NCBI GenBank assembly: GCA_023400405.1
Contig: JAEXFD010000054.1
Span: 1 to 64,000, forward strand
DNA: 64,000 nucleotides
From: Pseudomonadota bacterium
Lineage (GTDB): Bacteria; Pseudomonadota; Alphaproteobacteria; Sphingomonadales; Sphingomonadaceae
Reading direction: 5' to 3'
In this document: positions 1-8,532 of the stretch, piece after piece
Layout of the letters: each line of letters opens with the position of its first letter
Numbering within the stretch: the stretch's first letter is position 1
Translations under genes and position numbers: made by a program
Notes under the pieces: generated by a model
What the model was told of the DNA's origin: nothing
Databases searched by the model: none
What the model saw: only the letters and a program-made list of their open reading frames with translations

Positions 1-9
1 CCTCACCCT

Positions 10-57
10 CCCGCTCGCGGATGCGAGCGGGCCCCTCCCTCTCCCGACGGGAGAGGG
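10..57. repeat. Paired short palindromes upstream of korB
   Basis: Two perfect hairpins sit back to back. At 10-31 the arms CCCGCTCGC and GCGAGCGGG enclose a 4-base loop. At 37-57 the arms CCCTCTCCC and GGGAGAGGG enclose a 3-base loop. There is no following T-run, so a REP-like intergenic element is more likely than a terminator. It lies just before the korB start, presumably in the korA-korB spacer. Confidence 0.6.
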
Positions 58-75
58 GTTTGAGGACCAGGAAGC

Positions 76-1104
76 ATGAACCAGATCACGCCCCTCCGCC
101 CCAGCACCCCCAAGGACTGGGAGACCGATCAGGAGGTCCGCTGGTGCCCCGGCTGCGGCGACTATGCGATCCTGAAGGCGGTGCAGCGCACCATGCCGGA
201 AATCGGCGCCACGCCGGAGAACACGGTGTTCGTCAGTGGCATCGGCTGCTCCTCGCGCTTCCCCTATTACATGGAGACCTATGGCTTCCACACCATCCAC
301 GGCCGCGCGCCGGCGGTGGCGACCGGGGTGAAGCTCGCCAATCCCGATCTCGACGTCTGGATCATCACCGGAGACGGCGATGCGCTTTCGATCGGCGGCA
401 ACCACACGATGCATCTGTTGAGACGGAATCTGAACTGCCAATTCCTGCTCTTCAACAACGAGATCTACGGCCTCACAAAGGGTCAATATTCGCCGACCAG
501 CCGCGAAGGCACGCGCAGCCCCTCGACGCCCTTCGGATCGGTCGATCATCCCGCCAAGCCTTGCGCCTTCGCGCTCGGTGCCGGGGCTCGCTTCGTCGCG
601 CGCGGGATCGACGTGCACAAGAACCTGCCCACGGTGCTCAAGGCTGCCCACGCCCATCAGGGCGCGGCGTTCGTCGAGATCTTCCAGAACTGCATCGTCT
701 ATAATGACGACGTTTTCGAGCCGTTCACGGCCAAGCCCAATGCGGCCGCAAACCAGCTCTGGGTCGAGCATGGCCAACCGCTGGTCTTCGCCGGCGGTAC
801 CAAGGGCCTCGCCCTCGACGCTGCGACGCTGAAGCTCGAAGTGATCGACCTGGCCGATGGCGACACCTCGCGCGTGCTGGTCCATGACCGGACCAACCGG
901 ATGATCGCGCACCTGCTCGTCGAAATGCCATTCGGCCCGTTTCCGATGGCGCTAGGCGTGCTCTACGACGATCCCGCGCCGACCTTCGAAAGCGCAGTGA
1001 TCGCGCAGAACAGGGCGGCGAGCGAAGGCAAAACCGCCGATCTTCAGAAGCTGGTCGCCAAGGGCCAGACCTGGATGGTCGAGAAGGAGCCCCACGCGCT
1101 CTGA
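76..1104 (+). CDS. korB: 2-oxoacid:ferredoxin oxidoreductase beta subunit
   Basis: Catalytic beta subunit of a 2-oxoacid (probably 2-oxoglutarate):ferredoxin oxidoreductase, which oxidatively decarboxylates a 2-oxoacid with CoA and reduces ferredoxin in the cytoplasm. The 342 residues match the usual KorB length. The thiamine diphosphate motif is GDGD at 99-102 with NN at 127-128. Cysteines C24, C27 (in CPGCG), C58 and C206 fit the four ligands of the 4Fe-4S cluster. The alpha/gamma subunit gene would normally lie just upstream, outside the window. The ATG follows a GGACCAGGAAG ribosome binding site. Substrate choice (2-oxoglutarate or pyruvate) cannot be decided from sequence alone. Confidence 0.93.
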   Translation: MNQITPLRPSTPKDWETDQEVRWCPGCGDYAILKAVQRTMPEIGATPENTVFVSGIGCSSRFPYYMETYGFHTIHGRAPAVATGVKLANPDLDVWIITGDGDALSIGGNHTMHLLRRNLNCQFLLFNNEIYGLTKGQYSPTSREGTRSPSTPFGSVDHPAKPCAFALGAGARFVARGIDVHKNLPTVLKAAHAHQGAAFVEIFQNCIVYNDDVFEPFTAKPNAAANQLWVEHGQPLVFAGGTKGLALDAATLKLEVIDLADGDTSRVLVHDRTNRMIAHLLVEMPFGPFPMALGVLYDDPAPTFESAVIAQNRAASEGKTADLQKLVAKGQTWMVEKEPHAL

Positions 1105-1198
1105 TCGCCTTGCATTGATCCTCCAGCCCGCTATCGCCCGGGCATGGTCCGCGGCCCCACTTCGATGAACTTGCGCTGATGCGAAGCGTCTAGCCGCA

Positions 1199-2359
1199 AT
1201 GACGCCGGTCCCAAGCCCCGCTTCCAAGCGCAACGATTCCGAAACGCGAGCCCGGCGGCACGATCTCGATGCGCTGCGGGCCGTGTTCCTGCTGTTCGGC
1301 ATTCCCTATCACGCCTCGCTCACCGTCCGGCCCGATGGCTGGATCGCCAACATGCGTGATCGTTCGACCGACTTCACGGCGCTCGCCGATTGTCTCCATT
1401 TGTTCCGCATGCCGGGCTTCTACATGATCGCAGGCTATTTCGCGGCGATGCTACTCCATCGCCGGCCGGTGGCGAGCTATCTGCCCTCTCGCTTCCACCG
1501 CCTGATCCCACCCTTCCTCGCCGGCACCTTCCTGCTCGTGCCGGTGATGCATTTCGTCCTGCTGCTCGAAACGGGCCATCCCGCGCCGCTGTCGCGCTGG
1601 TGGGAGATCATGACCTGGAGCGAGCGCAATCCGTTCGAGCATCTTTGGTTCGTCCAGGTGCTGCTCTACTACACGGCGGCGCTCGCCGGACTGGTCTGGC
1701 TGTTCCCCCGGCTCGCCCATGCCGAGCTTGGCGGCGAGCAAAGCGGGCTGGTGCGCTGGTTCGTGCCGCTCAGCCTCGCGATCGGGCTGGCGCTGGGCCT
1801 GTGGGGCCTTGGCGTCTTCCAGCTAGAGCGCAACCGCCACCTTTCCAATTTCGCGATCAATTTCCTCTCGGCGCGCTATGCGCTCGATTATCTCCCCTGG
1901 TTCGCATTGGGCGCCGTGCTCCAGCGCGTGCCGGCGCTCGATCGGCGCTTCGCCCGCTTCTCCTGGCCGCTGTTCCTGATCGGGCTTGCGGCGAGCCTCG
2001 CCATCGTCTTCGGCGGCCGCCTCCTGCCTTTCGGCTGGCGGCCCGTGCTCACCGGCATCACCGCCATCTGCCTCACCCAGGCTTCGCTCGGCGTGCTCGC
2101 CCATTTCATCGACGGCGAGCGGCGCTGGGTGAAGGCGCTCGTCTCCGCGTCCTTCGTTATCTATCTGTTCCACGAACCGCTGATCGTCCTGGTGACGCCA
2201 TGGCTCGATCGCCTGCCGCTGCCGATCTGGCCGAAATTCCTGCTGCTTTGCGCCGTTGCGATCGGCGGTTCCTATGGCATCTGGAAGCTCATCCGGCTGA
2301 GCCCGCCGCTGCGCTACCTGTTCAATGGCGAGCGCCGTCAGAGCCGTCCGCAGCGTTGA
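1199..2359 (+). CDS. Acyltransferase family 3 membrane protein (OpgC-like)
   Basis: A 386-residue integral membrane protein with about ten hydrophobic segments, matching the acyltransferase-3/OpgC family that transfers acyl groups (often succinyl or acetyl) to periplasmic glucans or surface glycans. The N-terminal pattern R-H-D-L-D-A-L-R followed by FGIPYHA near residues 38-44 supplies the conserved early arginine and histidine of the family. A late FVIYLFHEP segment is also typical. The ATG at 1199 follows a 94-base spacer after korB, so it may be transcribed separately. The acceptor substrate is unknown. A polysaccharide O-acetylase is an equally possible reading. Confidence 0.8.
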   Translation: MTPVPSPASKRNDSETRARRHDLDALRAVFLLFGIPYHASLTVRPDGWIANMRDRSTDFTALADCLHLFRMPGFYMIAGYFAAMLLHRRPVASYLPSRFHRLIPPFLAGTFLLVPVMHFVLLLETGHPAPLSRWWEIMTWSERNPFEHLWFVQVLLYYTAALAGLVWLFPRLAHAELGGEQSGLVRWFVPLSLAIGLALGLWGLGVFQLERNRHLSNFAINFLSARYALDYLPWFALGAVLQRVPALDRRFARFSWPLFLIGLAASLAIVFGGRLLPFGWRPVLTGITAICLTQASLGVLAHFIDGERRWVKALVSASFVIYLFHEPLIVLVTPWLDRLPLPIWPKFLLLCAVAIGGSYGIWKLIRLSPPLRYLFNGERRQSRPQR

Positions 2360-2402
2360 TGGTGCTTGCCCGACTCGTCGCCGCGTGCATTGTGCGCGCG
2401 CC

Positions 2403-3629
2403 ATGCACGCCCCCCGTCACTCGCCCGAACCGCGCCGCCGGAGCCCGCCGGCGCGCCTGATCGGGGCGTTCTCCCGCCGCCAGCTCGATCGCATCGATGC
2501 CGGGATCGCCGAAGGCAGCCTGACGCTGCACCTGCCAGACGGCACCACCCGGCGGCTCGGCGGACGCGCCGAAGGGCCCGCCGCGATCGTCGACCTGCGC
2601 CGCTGGCGGGCGTTGCTGCGCCTCGCGCTGAGCGGTTCGGTCGGCTGGTATCAGGGATGGGCGGCGGGGGAGTGGGCCAGCCCAGATCCTGTCGAGCTCT
2701 TCGCGCTGTTCGGCCGCAACCGCGCCGAGCTCGCGCGACAGGCTCGCGCCACCGGACTGTCGCTGCGGCTCAAGCGTCTGTGGCATTGGTGGCATCGCAA
2801 CGATCGCGGCGGATCGCGCCGCAACATCCATTACCACTACGATTTGGGCAACGATTTCTATCGGCTATGGCTCGATCCGGGCATGACCTATTCGAGCGCG
2901 ATCTTCGCCTCGGCGGACGAGGATCTCGATTCCGCCCAGCAGCGCAAGCTCGCCGCCATCCTCGATCGCACCGCGACGGCGCCGCGCGAGACGATTCTTG
3001 AAATCGGCTGCGGCTGGGGCAGCTTTGCCGAGCTTGCCGTGCGCGGAGGCCGCGAGGTGCACGGCATCACGCTCTCGACCGAGCAAAAGGCCTGGGCCGA
3101 GGCGCGGGTGCCACAAGGCGCACGGTTCAGCCTTACCGATTATCGCGACGTCACCGGCCGCTACGATGCCGTGGCGAGCATCGAAATGGCCGAGGCGGTG
3201 GGCGAACGCTATTGGCCGGCCTATCTCGATGCGATCGCCGCGGCGTTAAAGCCCGGCGGCCGAGCCGCGCTTCAGGTCATCACCTTCGACGATGCCTTTT
3301 TCGAAGATTATGTAGCCAACGTCGATTTCATCCAGGCCTATGTCTTCCCGGGCGGCCTGCTGCTTTCGGAAAGCCGCTTCCGCAGGCTCGCCGAGGCGCG
3401 CGGGCTCTCCTGGCAGGATCGGTTCGCCTTCGGCCTCGACTATGCCGAGACGCTTCGCCGCTGGCGGGCGACTTTCGACACCGCCGTCTCCGCTGGCCTT
3501 CTGCCGGCGCATTTCGACCGTAAATTCATCGACCTGTGGCGTTATTATCTAATGTATTGCGAAGGCGGTTTCCGAGGTGGCGGGATCGACGTGATCCAAG
3601 TAACCCTGATCAAGGGGGAGGGGGCGTAA
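2403..3629 (+). CDS. cfa: Cyclopropane-fatty-acyl-phospholipid synthase family protein
   Basis: SAM-dependent methyltransferase that adds a methylene bridge across double bonds of phospholipid acyl chains. It is 408 residues long. The family hallmark HYHYDLGNDFY lies at about 143-153, and the SAM-binding glycine motif EIGCGWG at 200-206. The ATG at 2403 was chosen over an in-frame ATG at 2325 because the earlier start would overlap the preceding gene by 35 bases with an arginine-rich, non-conserved leader. It is probably co-oriented with the upstream acyltransferase gene (43-base gap). The N-terminal domain is typical of the CFA/DUF1365-linked group, so a related mycolic-acid-type methyltransferase role cannot be excluded. 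Confidence 0.9.
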   Translation: MHAPRHSPEPRRRSPPARLIGAFSRRQLDRIDAGIAEGSLTLHLPDGTTRRLGGRAEGPAAIVDLRRWRALLRLALSGSVGWYQGWAAGEWASPDPVELFALFGRNRAELARQARATGLSLRLKRLWHWWHRNDRGGSRRNIHYHYDLGNDFYRLWLDPGMTYSSAIFASADEDLDSAQQRKLAAILDRTATAPRETILEIGCGWGSFAELAVRGGREVHGITLSTEQKAWAEARVPQGARFSLTDYRDVTGRYDAVASIEMAEAVGERYWPAYLDAIAAALKPGGRAALQVITFDDAFFEDYVANVDFIQAYVFPGGLLLSESRFRRLAEARGLSWQDRFAFGLDYAETLRRWRATFDTAVSAGLLPAHFDRKFIDLWRYYLMYCEGGFRGGGIDVIQVTLIKGEGA

Positions 3630-3765
3630 AGCGTCTGCCGCAGCTGTCACATCAGCGACACCAATTTGCCAATACGAGTTCCGACGCTACTGCACGAAAG
3701 CGAGCATGCAGCATCTGCTGGCGCCGCATGCTGCCCTGGACGAGCTTCCCGAAAAATGACCGCGC

Positions 3766-5568
3766 TCAGGCGGCGCGGAACAGCTCCGGATCAAGCGCCA
3801 TCACCGATTCGCTGCCCGCTTCAATCTTGCGGCGCAGGCCGCTCGCCTCGGGGAGAAAGCGCTCGGCATAGAAGCGCGCGGTGACCAGCTTGGCTTCGTA
3901 GAACTTCGTATTGTTGCCGCCCTCGGCCAGCTTCACGAGCGCGGCCTTGGCCATGCGCAGCCACATCAGGCCGAGCGCCACCGTGCCGGTGAGTTGCATG
4001 TACGGATAGGCGCCGGCGCCGACGTCGTTGGGGTTCTTGAAGCCGTTCGCGGCGAGCCACATCGTCGCGCCCTGAAGGTGACCGAGCGCCTTTTCGAGGC
4101 CCTCGGCCAGCGCGGCGAGCTTCTCGTCGCCCTTGGCCGCGGCCACTTCCTCGCCGACCAGCTTGAAGAAGGCCTGGACGGCGCGGCCGCCGTTCATCGC
4201 TAGCTTGCGGCCGACCAGGTCCATCGCCTGGACGCCATTGGTGCCTTCATAGATCATCGCGATCCGGGCATCGCGCACATATTGCTCCATCCCCCATTCG
4301 GCGATGTAGCCATGGCCGCCATAGACCTGCTGGCAATCGGTGGCGACCTTGTAGCCGATATCGGTGCCGACGCCCTTGATGACGGGCGTGAGCAGGCCGA
4401 CCAAATCGGCGGCGAGCTGGCGCTCTTCCTCGGTGGCGGCGGCGTGCTCGAGATCGACCTGGAGTGCGCCCCACAGGCAGAGCGCGCGCAGCGCCTCGGT
4501 CTGCGCCTTGGCCTCCATCAGCATCCGGCGGACATCGGGATGGACGAACAGCGTGTCCGCCTTTTCCTGCGGCTCGGCCGGGCCGGTGAGCGCGCGGCCC
4601 TGGCGGCGATCCTCCGCATATTGCACACCGTTCTGATAGGCGACTTCGGCGATGCCTAGCCCCTGCAGGCCGACGCCCAGGCGCGCGGCGTTCATCATGA
4701 TGAACATCGCGGCGAGGCCCTTCATCTCCTCGCCGACCAGCCAGCCCTTGGCGCCGTCATAGTTCATCACGCAGGTCGAATTGGCGTGGATGCCCATCTT
4801 GTGCTCGATCGAGCCGCAGGTCACTGCGTTGCGCTCGCCGAGCGAACCATCGTCGTTGACCAGGAACTTGGGCACCACGAACAGCGAAATGCCCTTGGTG
4901 CTGTCCGGCGCGCCGGGGGTCTTGGCGAGCACTAGATGGATGATGTTGCTGGTGAGATCGTGCTCGCCCGACGAAATGAAGATCTTGGTGCCGGTGATGC
5001 TGAACGAGCCATCGGCCTGTGGCTCGGCCTTGGTCTTGATGAGGCCGAGATCGGTGCCGCACTGCGGCTCCGTCAGGTTCATCGTGCCGCCCCATTCGCC
5101 CGAGACCATCTTGGGGACGTACTTGGCCTTCTGCTCGTCCGAGCCCTTGACCAGCAGCGCGGCGATCGCGCCATGGGTGAGGCCGGGATACATGGCGAAG
5201 GCCATGTTGGCCGAGATCATATATTCCTGGAACGCCGTCGAGACGACGTGCGGCATTTCCTGGCCGCCGAACTCTGCCGGCGCACTCAGCGTGCCCCAAC
5301 CGCTCTCGACGAACTGCCGATACGCTTCCTTGAAACCATCGGGCGTGGTCACGCTGCCGTCTTCGTGGCGTGTGCAGCCCTGCTGATCGCCCGAATGGTT
5401 GAGCGGGAACAGCACTTCGGCGACGAACTGGCCGCCCTGTTCGAGCACGGCATCGACGGTTTCGGGCGTGGCGTTCTCGAACCCCGGAAGGTTCGCATGG
5501 CGATCGAGCCCGATCACCGATTCGAGGATGAAGCGCGTATCGCGCACCGGCGGCGTAAATTGCGGCAT
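3766..5568 (-). CDS. Acyl-CoA dehydrogenase with C-terminal extension (FadE-like)
   Basis: FAD-dependent acyl-CoA dehydrogenase of 600 residues for the first step of beta-oxidation. It is longer than the classic 380-residue enzymes because it carries an extra N-terminal segment and the C-terminal acyl-CoA dehydrogenase domain of the large FadE group. Visible motifs are LTEPQCGTDLG, GTKIFISSG and YEGTNGVQ, whose Glu at about 441 is the expected catalytic base. The start at 5568 begins MPQFTPPVRD. A more upstream start would add an arginine-rich tail overlapping the regulator gene. It begins 11 bases after the MerR-type regulator stop, so the two form an operon and fatty acyl-CoA or branched-chain acyl-CoA control is inferred. 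Confidence 0.92.
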   Translation of the reverse strand: MPQFTPPVRDTRFILESVIGLDRHANLPGFENATPETVDAVLEQGGQFVAEVLFPLNHSGDQQGCTRHEDGSVTTPDGFKEAYRQFVESGWGTLSAPAEFGGQEMPHVVSTAFQEYMISANMAFAMYPGLTHGAIAALLVKGSDEQKAKYVPKMVSGEWGGTMNLTEPQCGTDLGLIKTKAEPQADGSFSITGTKIFISSGEHDLTSNIIHLVLAKTPGAPDSTKGISLFVVPKFLVNDDGSLGERNAVTCGSIEHKMGIHANSTCVMNYDGAKGWLVGEEMKGLAAMFIMMNAARLGVGLQGLGIAEVAYQNGVQYAEDRRQGRALTGPAEPQEKADTLFVHPDVRRMLMEAKAQTEALRALCLWGALQVDLEHAAATEEERQLAADLVGLLTPVIKGVGTDIGYKVATDCQQVYGGHGYIAEWGMEQYVRDARIAMIYEGTNGVQAMDLVGRKLAMNGGRAVQAFFKLVGEEVAAAKGDEKLAALAEGLEKALGHLQGATMWLAANGFKNPNDVGAGAYPYMQLTGTVALGLMWLRMAKAALVKLAEGGNNTKFYEAKLVTARFYAERFLPEASGLRRKIEAGSESVMALDPELFRAA

Positions 5569-5579
5569 TTCAGGGTTCC

Positions 5580-6005
5580 TCAGGCTTTGTCGCTGTTTTG
5601 GACGAGATCGATGAAATCGCGCAGCTCGGCGATGTGCGCGTCGATGTCGCGCTTCTGGTTTTCGAGCAGCGCGACGCGCTCGCGGCAACGCTCGAGCGTT
5701 ACCTGGCGCTGCACGCGGCGGCCGTCGCCGATATCGTAGAGATCGATCATCTCCTTGATCTCGGCGAGGCTGAAGCCGACGCGCTTGCCGCGCAGGATCC
5801 AGGCGAGCCGGGCGCGATCGCGATGCGAATAGATGCGGGCAGTGCCGCGGCGCTCCGGGGCGATCAGCCCCTCGTCCTCATAGAAGCGCAGCGCGCGCGG
5901 CGTGACGGAGAATTCGGCGCACAGGTCGGAGATCGAAAAGGATTCGCGATCCGGCCGCGGCTCGATCGGCGCCAGGGCCTCGACGGGAAAGGCTGGTGCG
6001 TTCAT
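5580..6005 (-). CDS. MerR-family transcriptional regulator (LiuR-like)
   Basis: A 141-residue MerR-family regulator. The N-terminal winged helix-turn-helix runs FSISDLCAEFSVTPRALRFYEDEGL (about 22-46), with the family's R-x-L-R-F/Y-Y-E signature. A C-terminal coiled-coil dimerisation helix follows (about 100-140). It lacks the metal-binding cysteine cluster of metal-sensing MerR proteins and resembles LiuR regulators of acyl-CoA catabolism. It is the first gene of a two-gene operon with the acyl-CoA dehydrogenase, and its own promoter overlaps a LiuR-like operator, so autoregulation is likely. The ligand is not determined. Confidence 0.9.
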   Translation of the reverse strand: MNAPAFPVEALAPIEPRPDRESFSISDLCAEFSVTPRALRFYEDEGLIAPERRGTARIYSHRDRARLAWILRGKRVGFSLAEIKEMIDLYDIGDGRRVQRQVTLERCRERVALLENQKRDIDAHIAELRDFIDLVQNSDKA

Positions 6006-6012
6006 GGATTGG

Positions 6013-6041
6013 AATTTAGTTTACCCTTACGTGAACGTCAA
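6013..6041 (-). promoter_or_regulatory. LiuR-like operator inside the regulator promoter
   Basis: On the minus strand a -35 TTGACG (6041-6036) and a -10 TAAATT (6018-6013) are separated by 17 bases. The spacer carries TTGACGTTCACGTAA followed by GGTAAA, close to the known LiuR site TTGACGTTNACGTAA-N-CGTAAA. The predicted transcription start falls almost on the regulator ATG, so the transcript would have little or no leader. Confidence 0.6.
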
Positions 6042-6074
6042 GCGCTCCCCGCCGGTGGCCAGACGAGTTTGAAC

Positions 6075-6575
6075 TCAATCGCCGCAGGGGCGGCGGCCGC
6101 TCGCATCGCGCATGGCGGCGGCTTCGGCGGCGGATTCGCTCAAGCGCGCGACCTCGAGCCCGGCGAAGGAGGCGCGGCGCGTGCAGAGCTTGTCGCAGCC
6201 CTCCGGCAGCGCGCCGGGGAACCGAATTTTGTCGCCGTCGAAGCGCGCATCGAACGCGCATTGCGCACCCGCGAATTCGACGTGCAACGCCTCCCCGACC
6301 TGACTGACAGTGCCCGCGCCGCTGCAGGTGATGCCGTCGCCATAATCGACGAAGGCGCCGATGCGATGGCCGAGCTGACGATCGGGCACGATGCAGATGC
6401 GATCGGTGTCGCGGGCGTAAAGGCCGGCGATTTCGGTGTCCTTCGGATCGCGGACCAGGCCGCGCTCGATCGCCGCCTTTTCGAGGTCCTCGGGCTGGCC
6501 CGCCTTCGATGCCGAGCGATCACCGCCCGAGCAGCCGGCGAGCAGGAGCAGCAGGGCGCCTCCGATCCGCTTCAA
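6075..6575 (-). CDS. Small putative lipoprotein, unknown function
   Basis: I do not recognise a family. The 166-residue product begins LKRIGGALLLLLAGCSGG, a short lipoprotein signal with lipobox LLAGC (cysteine near residue 15), so it is probably attached to a membrane on the periplasmic side. The mature part contains four further cysteines that could form disulfides. The start is the TTG at 6575, which overlaps the hisI stop codon as TTGA. This tight overlap and the correct position of the signal peptide decide the start. Translational coupling to hisI is likely, although no functional link to histidine synthesis is visible. Confidence 0.75.
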   Translation of the reverse strand: MKRIGGALLLLLAGCSGGDRSASKAGQPEDLEKAAIERGLVRDPKDTEIAGLYARDTDRICIVPDRQLGHRIGAFVDYGDGITCSGAGTVSQVGEALHVEFAGAQCAFDARFDGDKIRFPGALPEGCDKLCTRRASFAGLEVARLSESAAEAAAMRDASGRRPCGD

Positions 6576-6928
6576 TCGCGCACCAAGGCGCCGCCCGCGA
6601 TGCGGCGGTAGAAGCAGCTCGGGGCGCCGGTGTGGCAGGCGGGGCCGCGCGGCTCGACCTTGAGCCAGATGGCATCCTGGTCGCAATCGATTCGCGCCTC
6701 GATCACCTTGAGGACATGGCCGGACGTCTCGCCCTTCTTCCAAAGGCGCGCCCGGCTGCGCGACCAGAAGGTCGCCTCGCCGCTCTCGAGCGTCGCCTCC
6801 AGCGCCTCGGCATTCATGTGCGCGATCATCAGCACCTTGCCATCGGGTGCCGTGCAGACGGCGGTGATCAGGCCGGCGGCGTCGTATTTGGGGTCGAGCG
6901 TCGTGCCCGTTTCGCGATCGGTATCCAC
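6572..6928 (-). CDS. hisI: Phosphoribosyl-AMP cyclohydrolase
   Basis: Catalyses the third step of histidine biosynthesis, opening the purine ring of phosphoribosyl-AMP. The 118 residues match a stand-alone HisI (no HisE fusion). Metal-binding motifs are visible: DCDQDA near residues 82-87 (magnesium) and the cysteines in PACHTGAPSCFYRR near 97-110 (zinc). The gene is read alone with the small lipoprotein gene and is away from the other his genes in this window. The 125-base spacer to purF carries divergent promoters. Confidence 0.95.
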   Translation of the reverse strand: MDTDRETGTTLDPKYDAAGLITAVCTAPDGKVLMIAHMNAEALEATLESGEATFWSRSRARLWKKGETSGHVLKVIEARIDCDQDAIWLKVEPRGPACHTGAPSCFYRRIAGGALVRD

Positions 6929-7052
6929 CCGCCCGCTCTAGCGCGCGACGGGCCCGCCGTCATCTCGGTCGATTTCCTTGTGACAAACCCGCGACAAAGC
7001 CCATCGAAGCGCCTATATGCCCGCCCGAGAGTTCCCAAGCCGCTGAGGGCTG

Positions 7053-8516
7053 ATGCTTACCACGCACCCGTTCGATGACGACAAGCTGCGCGAAGAGTGC
7101 GGCATTTTCGGTGTTTCCGGCATGGACGGGGCTGCCGCCGCCGTGGCGCTGGGGCTGCACGCGCTCCAGCATCGCGGGCAGGAAGCCGCGGGCATTACCA
7201 GCTGGGACGGCCACCAGTTCCACACCCATCGCGCGATGGGCCATGTCGCCGGCAATTTCGACCGGGACGAGGTCATCCGCGCGTTGCCGGGCGCGGCCGC
7301 CTGTGGCCATGTCCGCTATTCGACCACCGGCGAGACGGCGCTTCGCAACGTGCAGCCCCTCTATGCCGAACTCGCCACCGGCGGCTTCGCGGTCGCGCAT
7401 AATGGCAACCTGTCCAATGCGCTGCGGCTGCGGCGGGACCTGGTGCGGCGCGGGGCGATCTTCCAATCGACCTCGGACACCGAGACGATCATCCACCTCG
7501 TCGCCACCTCGCAATATCGCACGCTGATCGACCGATTCATCGACGCGCTAAAGCAGGTCGAGGGTGCCTATTCGCTGATCGTGATGACGCCCGAGGGGAT
7601 GATCGCGTGCCGCGACCCGCTCGGCATCCGTCCGCTGGTGATGGGCAAGCTCGACGACACGATCGTTTTCGCCTCCGAGACGGTGGCGCTCGACGTGGTC
7701 GGCGCCGATTATGTCCGGGACGTCGAGCCCGGCGAACTGGTGATCGTCAAGGCGAGCGGCGAGATCAGCTCGCACAAGCCGTTCGCGCCCGTCTCCGCGC
7801 GGCCGTGCATCTTCGAATATGTCTATTTCTCGCGACCCGATTCGATCAGCGGCAATCGCTCGGTCTATTCGGTGCGCAAGGCGATCGGCGCGCAGCTGGC
7901 AATCGAGTCGCCGGTCGAGGCCGACCTCGTCGTGCCGGTGCCCGATTCGGGCGTGCCTGCGGCGATCGGCTATGCCCAGCAGAGCGGCATTCCGTTCGAG
8001 CTTGGTATCATCCGCTCGCACTATGTCGGGCGCACCTTCATCCAGCCGGGTGACAAGGTCCGGCATCTGGGCGTCAAGCTGAAGCACAATGCTAATCGCG
8101 AGCTGATCCAAGGCAAGCGCATCGTGCTGATCGACGATTCGATCGTGCGCGGGACGACCAGCCTCAAGATCGTGCAGATGATGCACGAGGCGGGTGCGAA
8201 GGAGGTGCATATGCGCATCGCCTCGCCGCCCACCCGGCACAGCTGCTTCTACGGTGTCGACACACCCGAGCGCGCCAAGCTGCTCGCCGCCAAGATGGAC
8301 GTAGGCGGGATGACCGACTTCATCCATGCCGACAGCCTGGCCTTCGTCTCGATCGACGGGCTGTACAAGGCGCTGGGCGAGGCCGGACGGCCCGATATTC
8401 GCCCGGGCTATTGCGACGCTTGCTTCACCGGTGATTATCCGACGACTCTCACCGACCAGGACGAGATCGGCCCGCCGACCGACCAGTTCGCGCTGCTCCA
8501 CGAGCGCGTAGGCTAA
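7053..8516 (+). CDS. purF: Amidophosphoribosyltransferase
   Basis: First committed enzyme of purine synthesis; it transfers glutamine amide nitrogen to PRPP. The 487-residue protein has a short propeptide before Cys16 in ECGIFGV, the catalytic N-terminal nucleophile of the glutaminase domain. The phosphoribosyltransferase domain has the PRPP loop VLIDDSIVRGTTS. Cysteines in RPCIFEY, HSCFYG and YCDACFTGDYP fit the four ligands of the 4Fe-4S cluster found in the Bacillus-type enzyme. An SDR gene follows after 16 bases. Confidence 0.97.
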   Translation: MLTTHPFDDDKLREECGIFGVSGMDGAAAAVALGLHALQHRGQEAAGITSWDGHQFHTHRAMGHVAGNFDRDEVIRALPGAAACGHVRYSTTGETALRNVQPLYAELATGGFAVAHNGNLSNALRLRRDLVRRGAIFQSTSDTETIIHLVATSQYRTLIDRFIDALKQVEGAYSLIVMTPEGMIACRDPLGIRPLVMGKLDDTIVFASETVALDVVGADYVRDVEPGELVIVKASGEISSHKPFAPVSARPCIFEYVYFSRPDSISGNRSVYSVRKAIGAQLAIESPVEADLVVPVPDSGVPAAIGYAQQSGIPFELGIIRSHYVGRTFIQPGDKVRHLGVKLKHNANRELIQGKRIVLIDDSIVRGTTSLKIVQMMHEAGAKEVHMRIASPPTRHSCFYGVDTPERAKLLAAKMDVGGMTDFIHADSLAFVSIDGLYKALGEAGRPDIRPGYCDACFTGDYPTTLTDQDEIGPPTDQFALLHERVG

Positions 8517-8532
8517 ACCGCTTCAGGACAAG

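Noticed and set aside
6975..7000. Possible Pho-box-like repeats upstream of purF
   Set aside because: Two TTTGTCN half-sites at 11-base spacing exist on the minus strand, but a third is lacking, and neither purF nor hisI is a known PhoB target.
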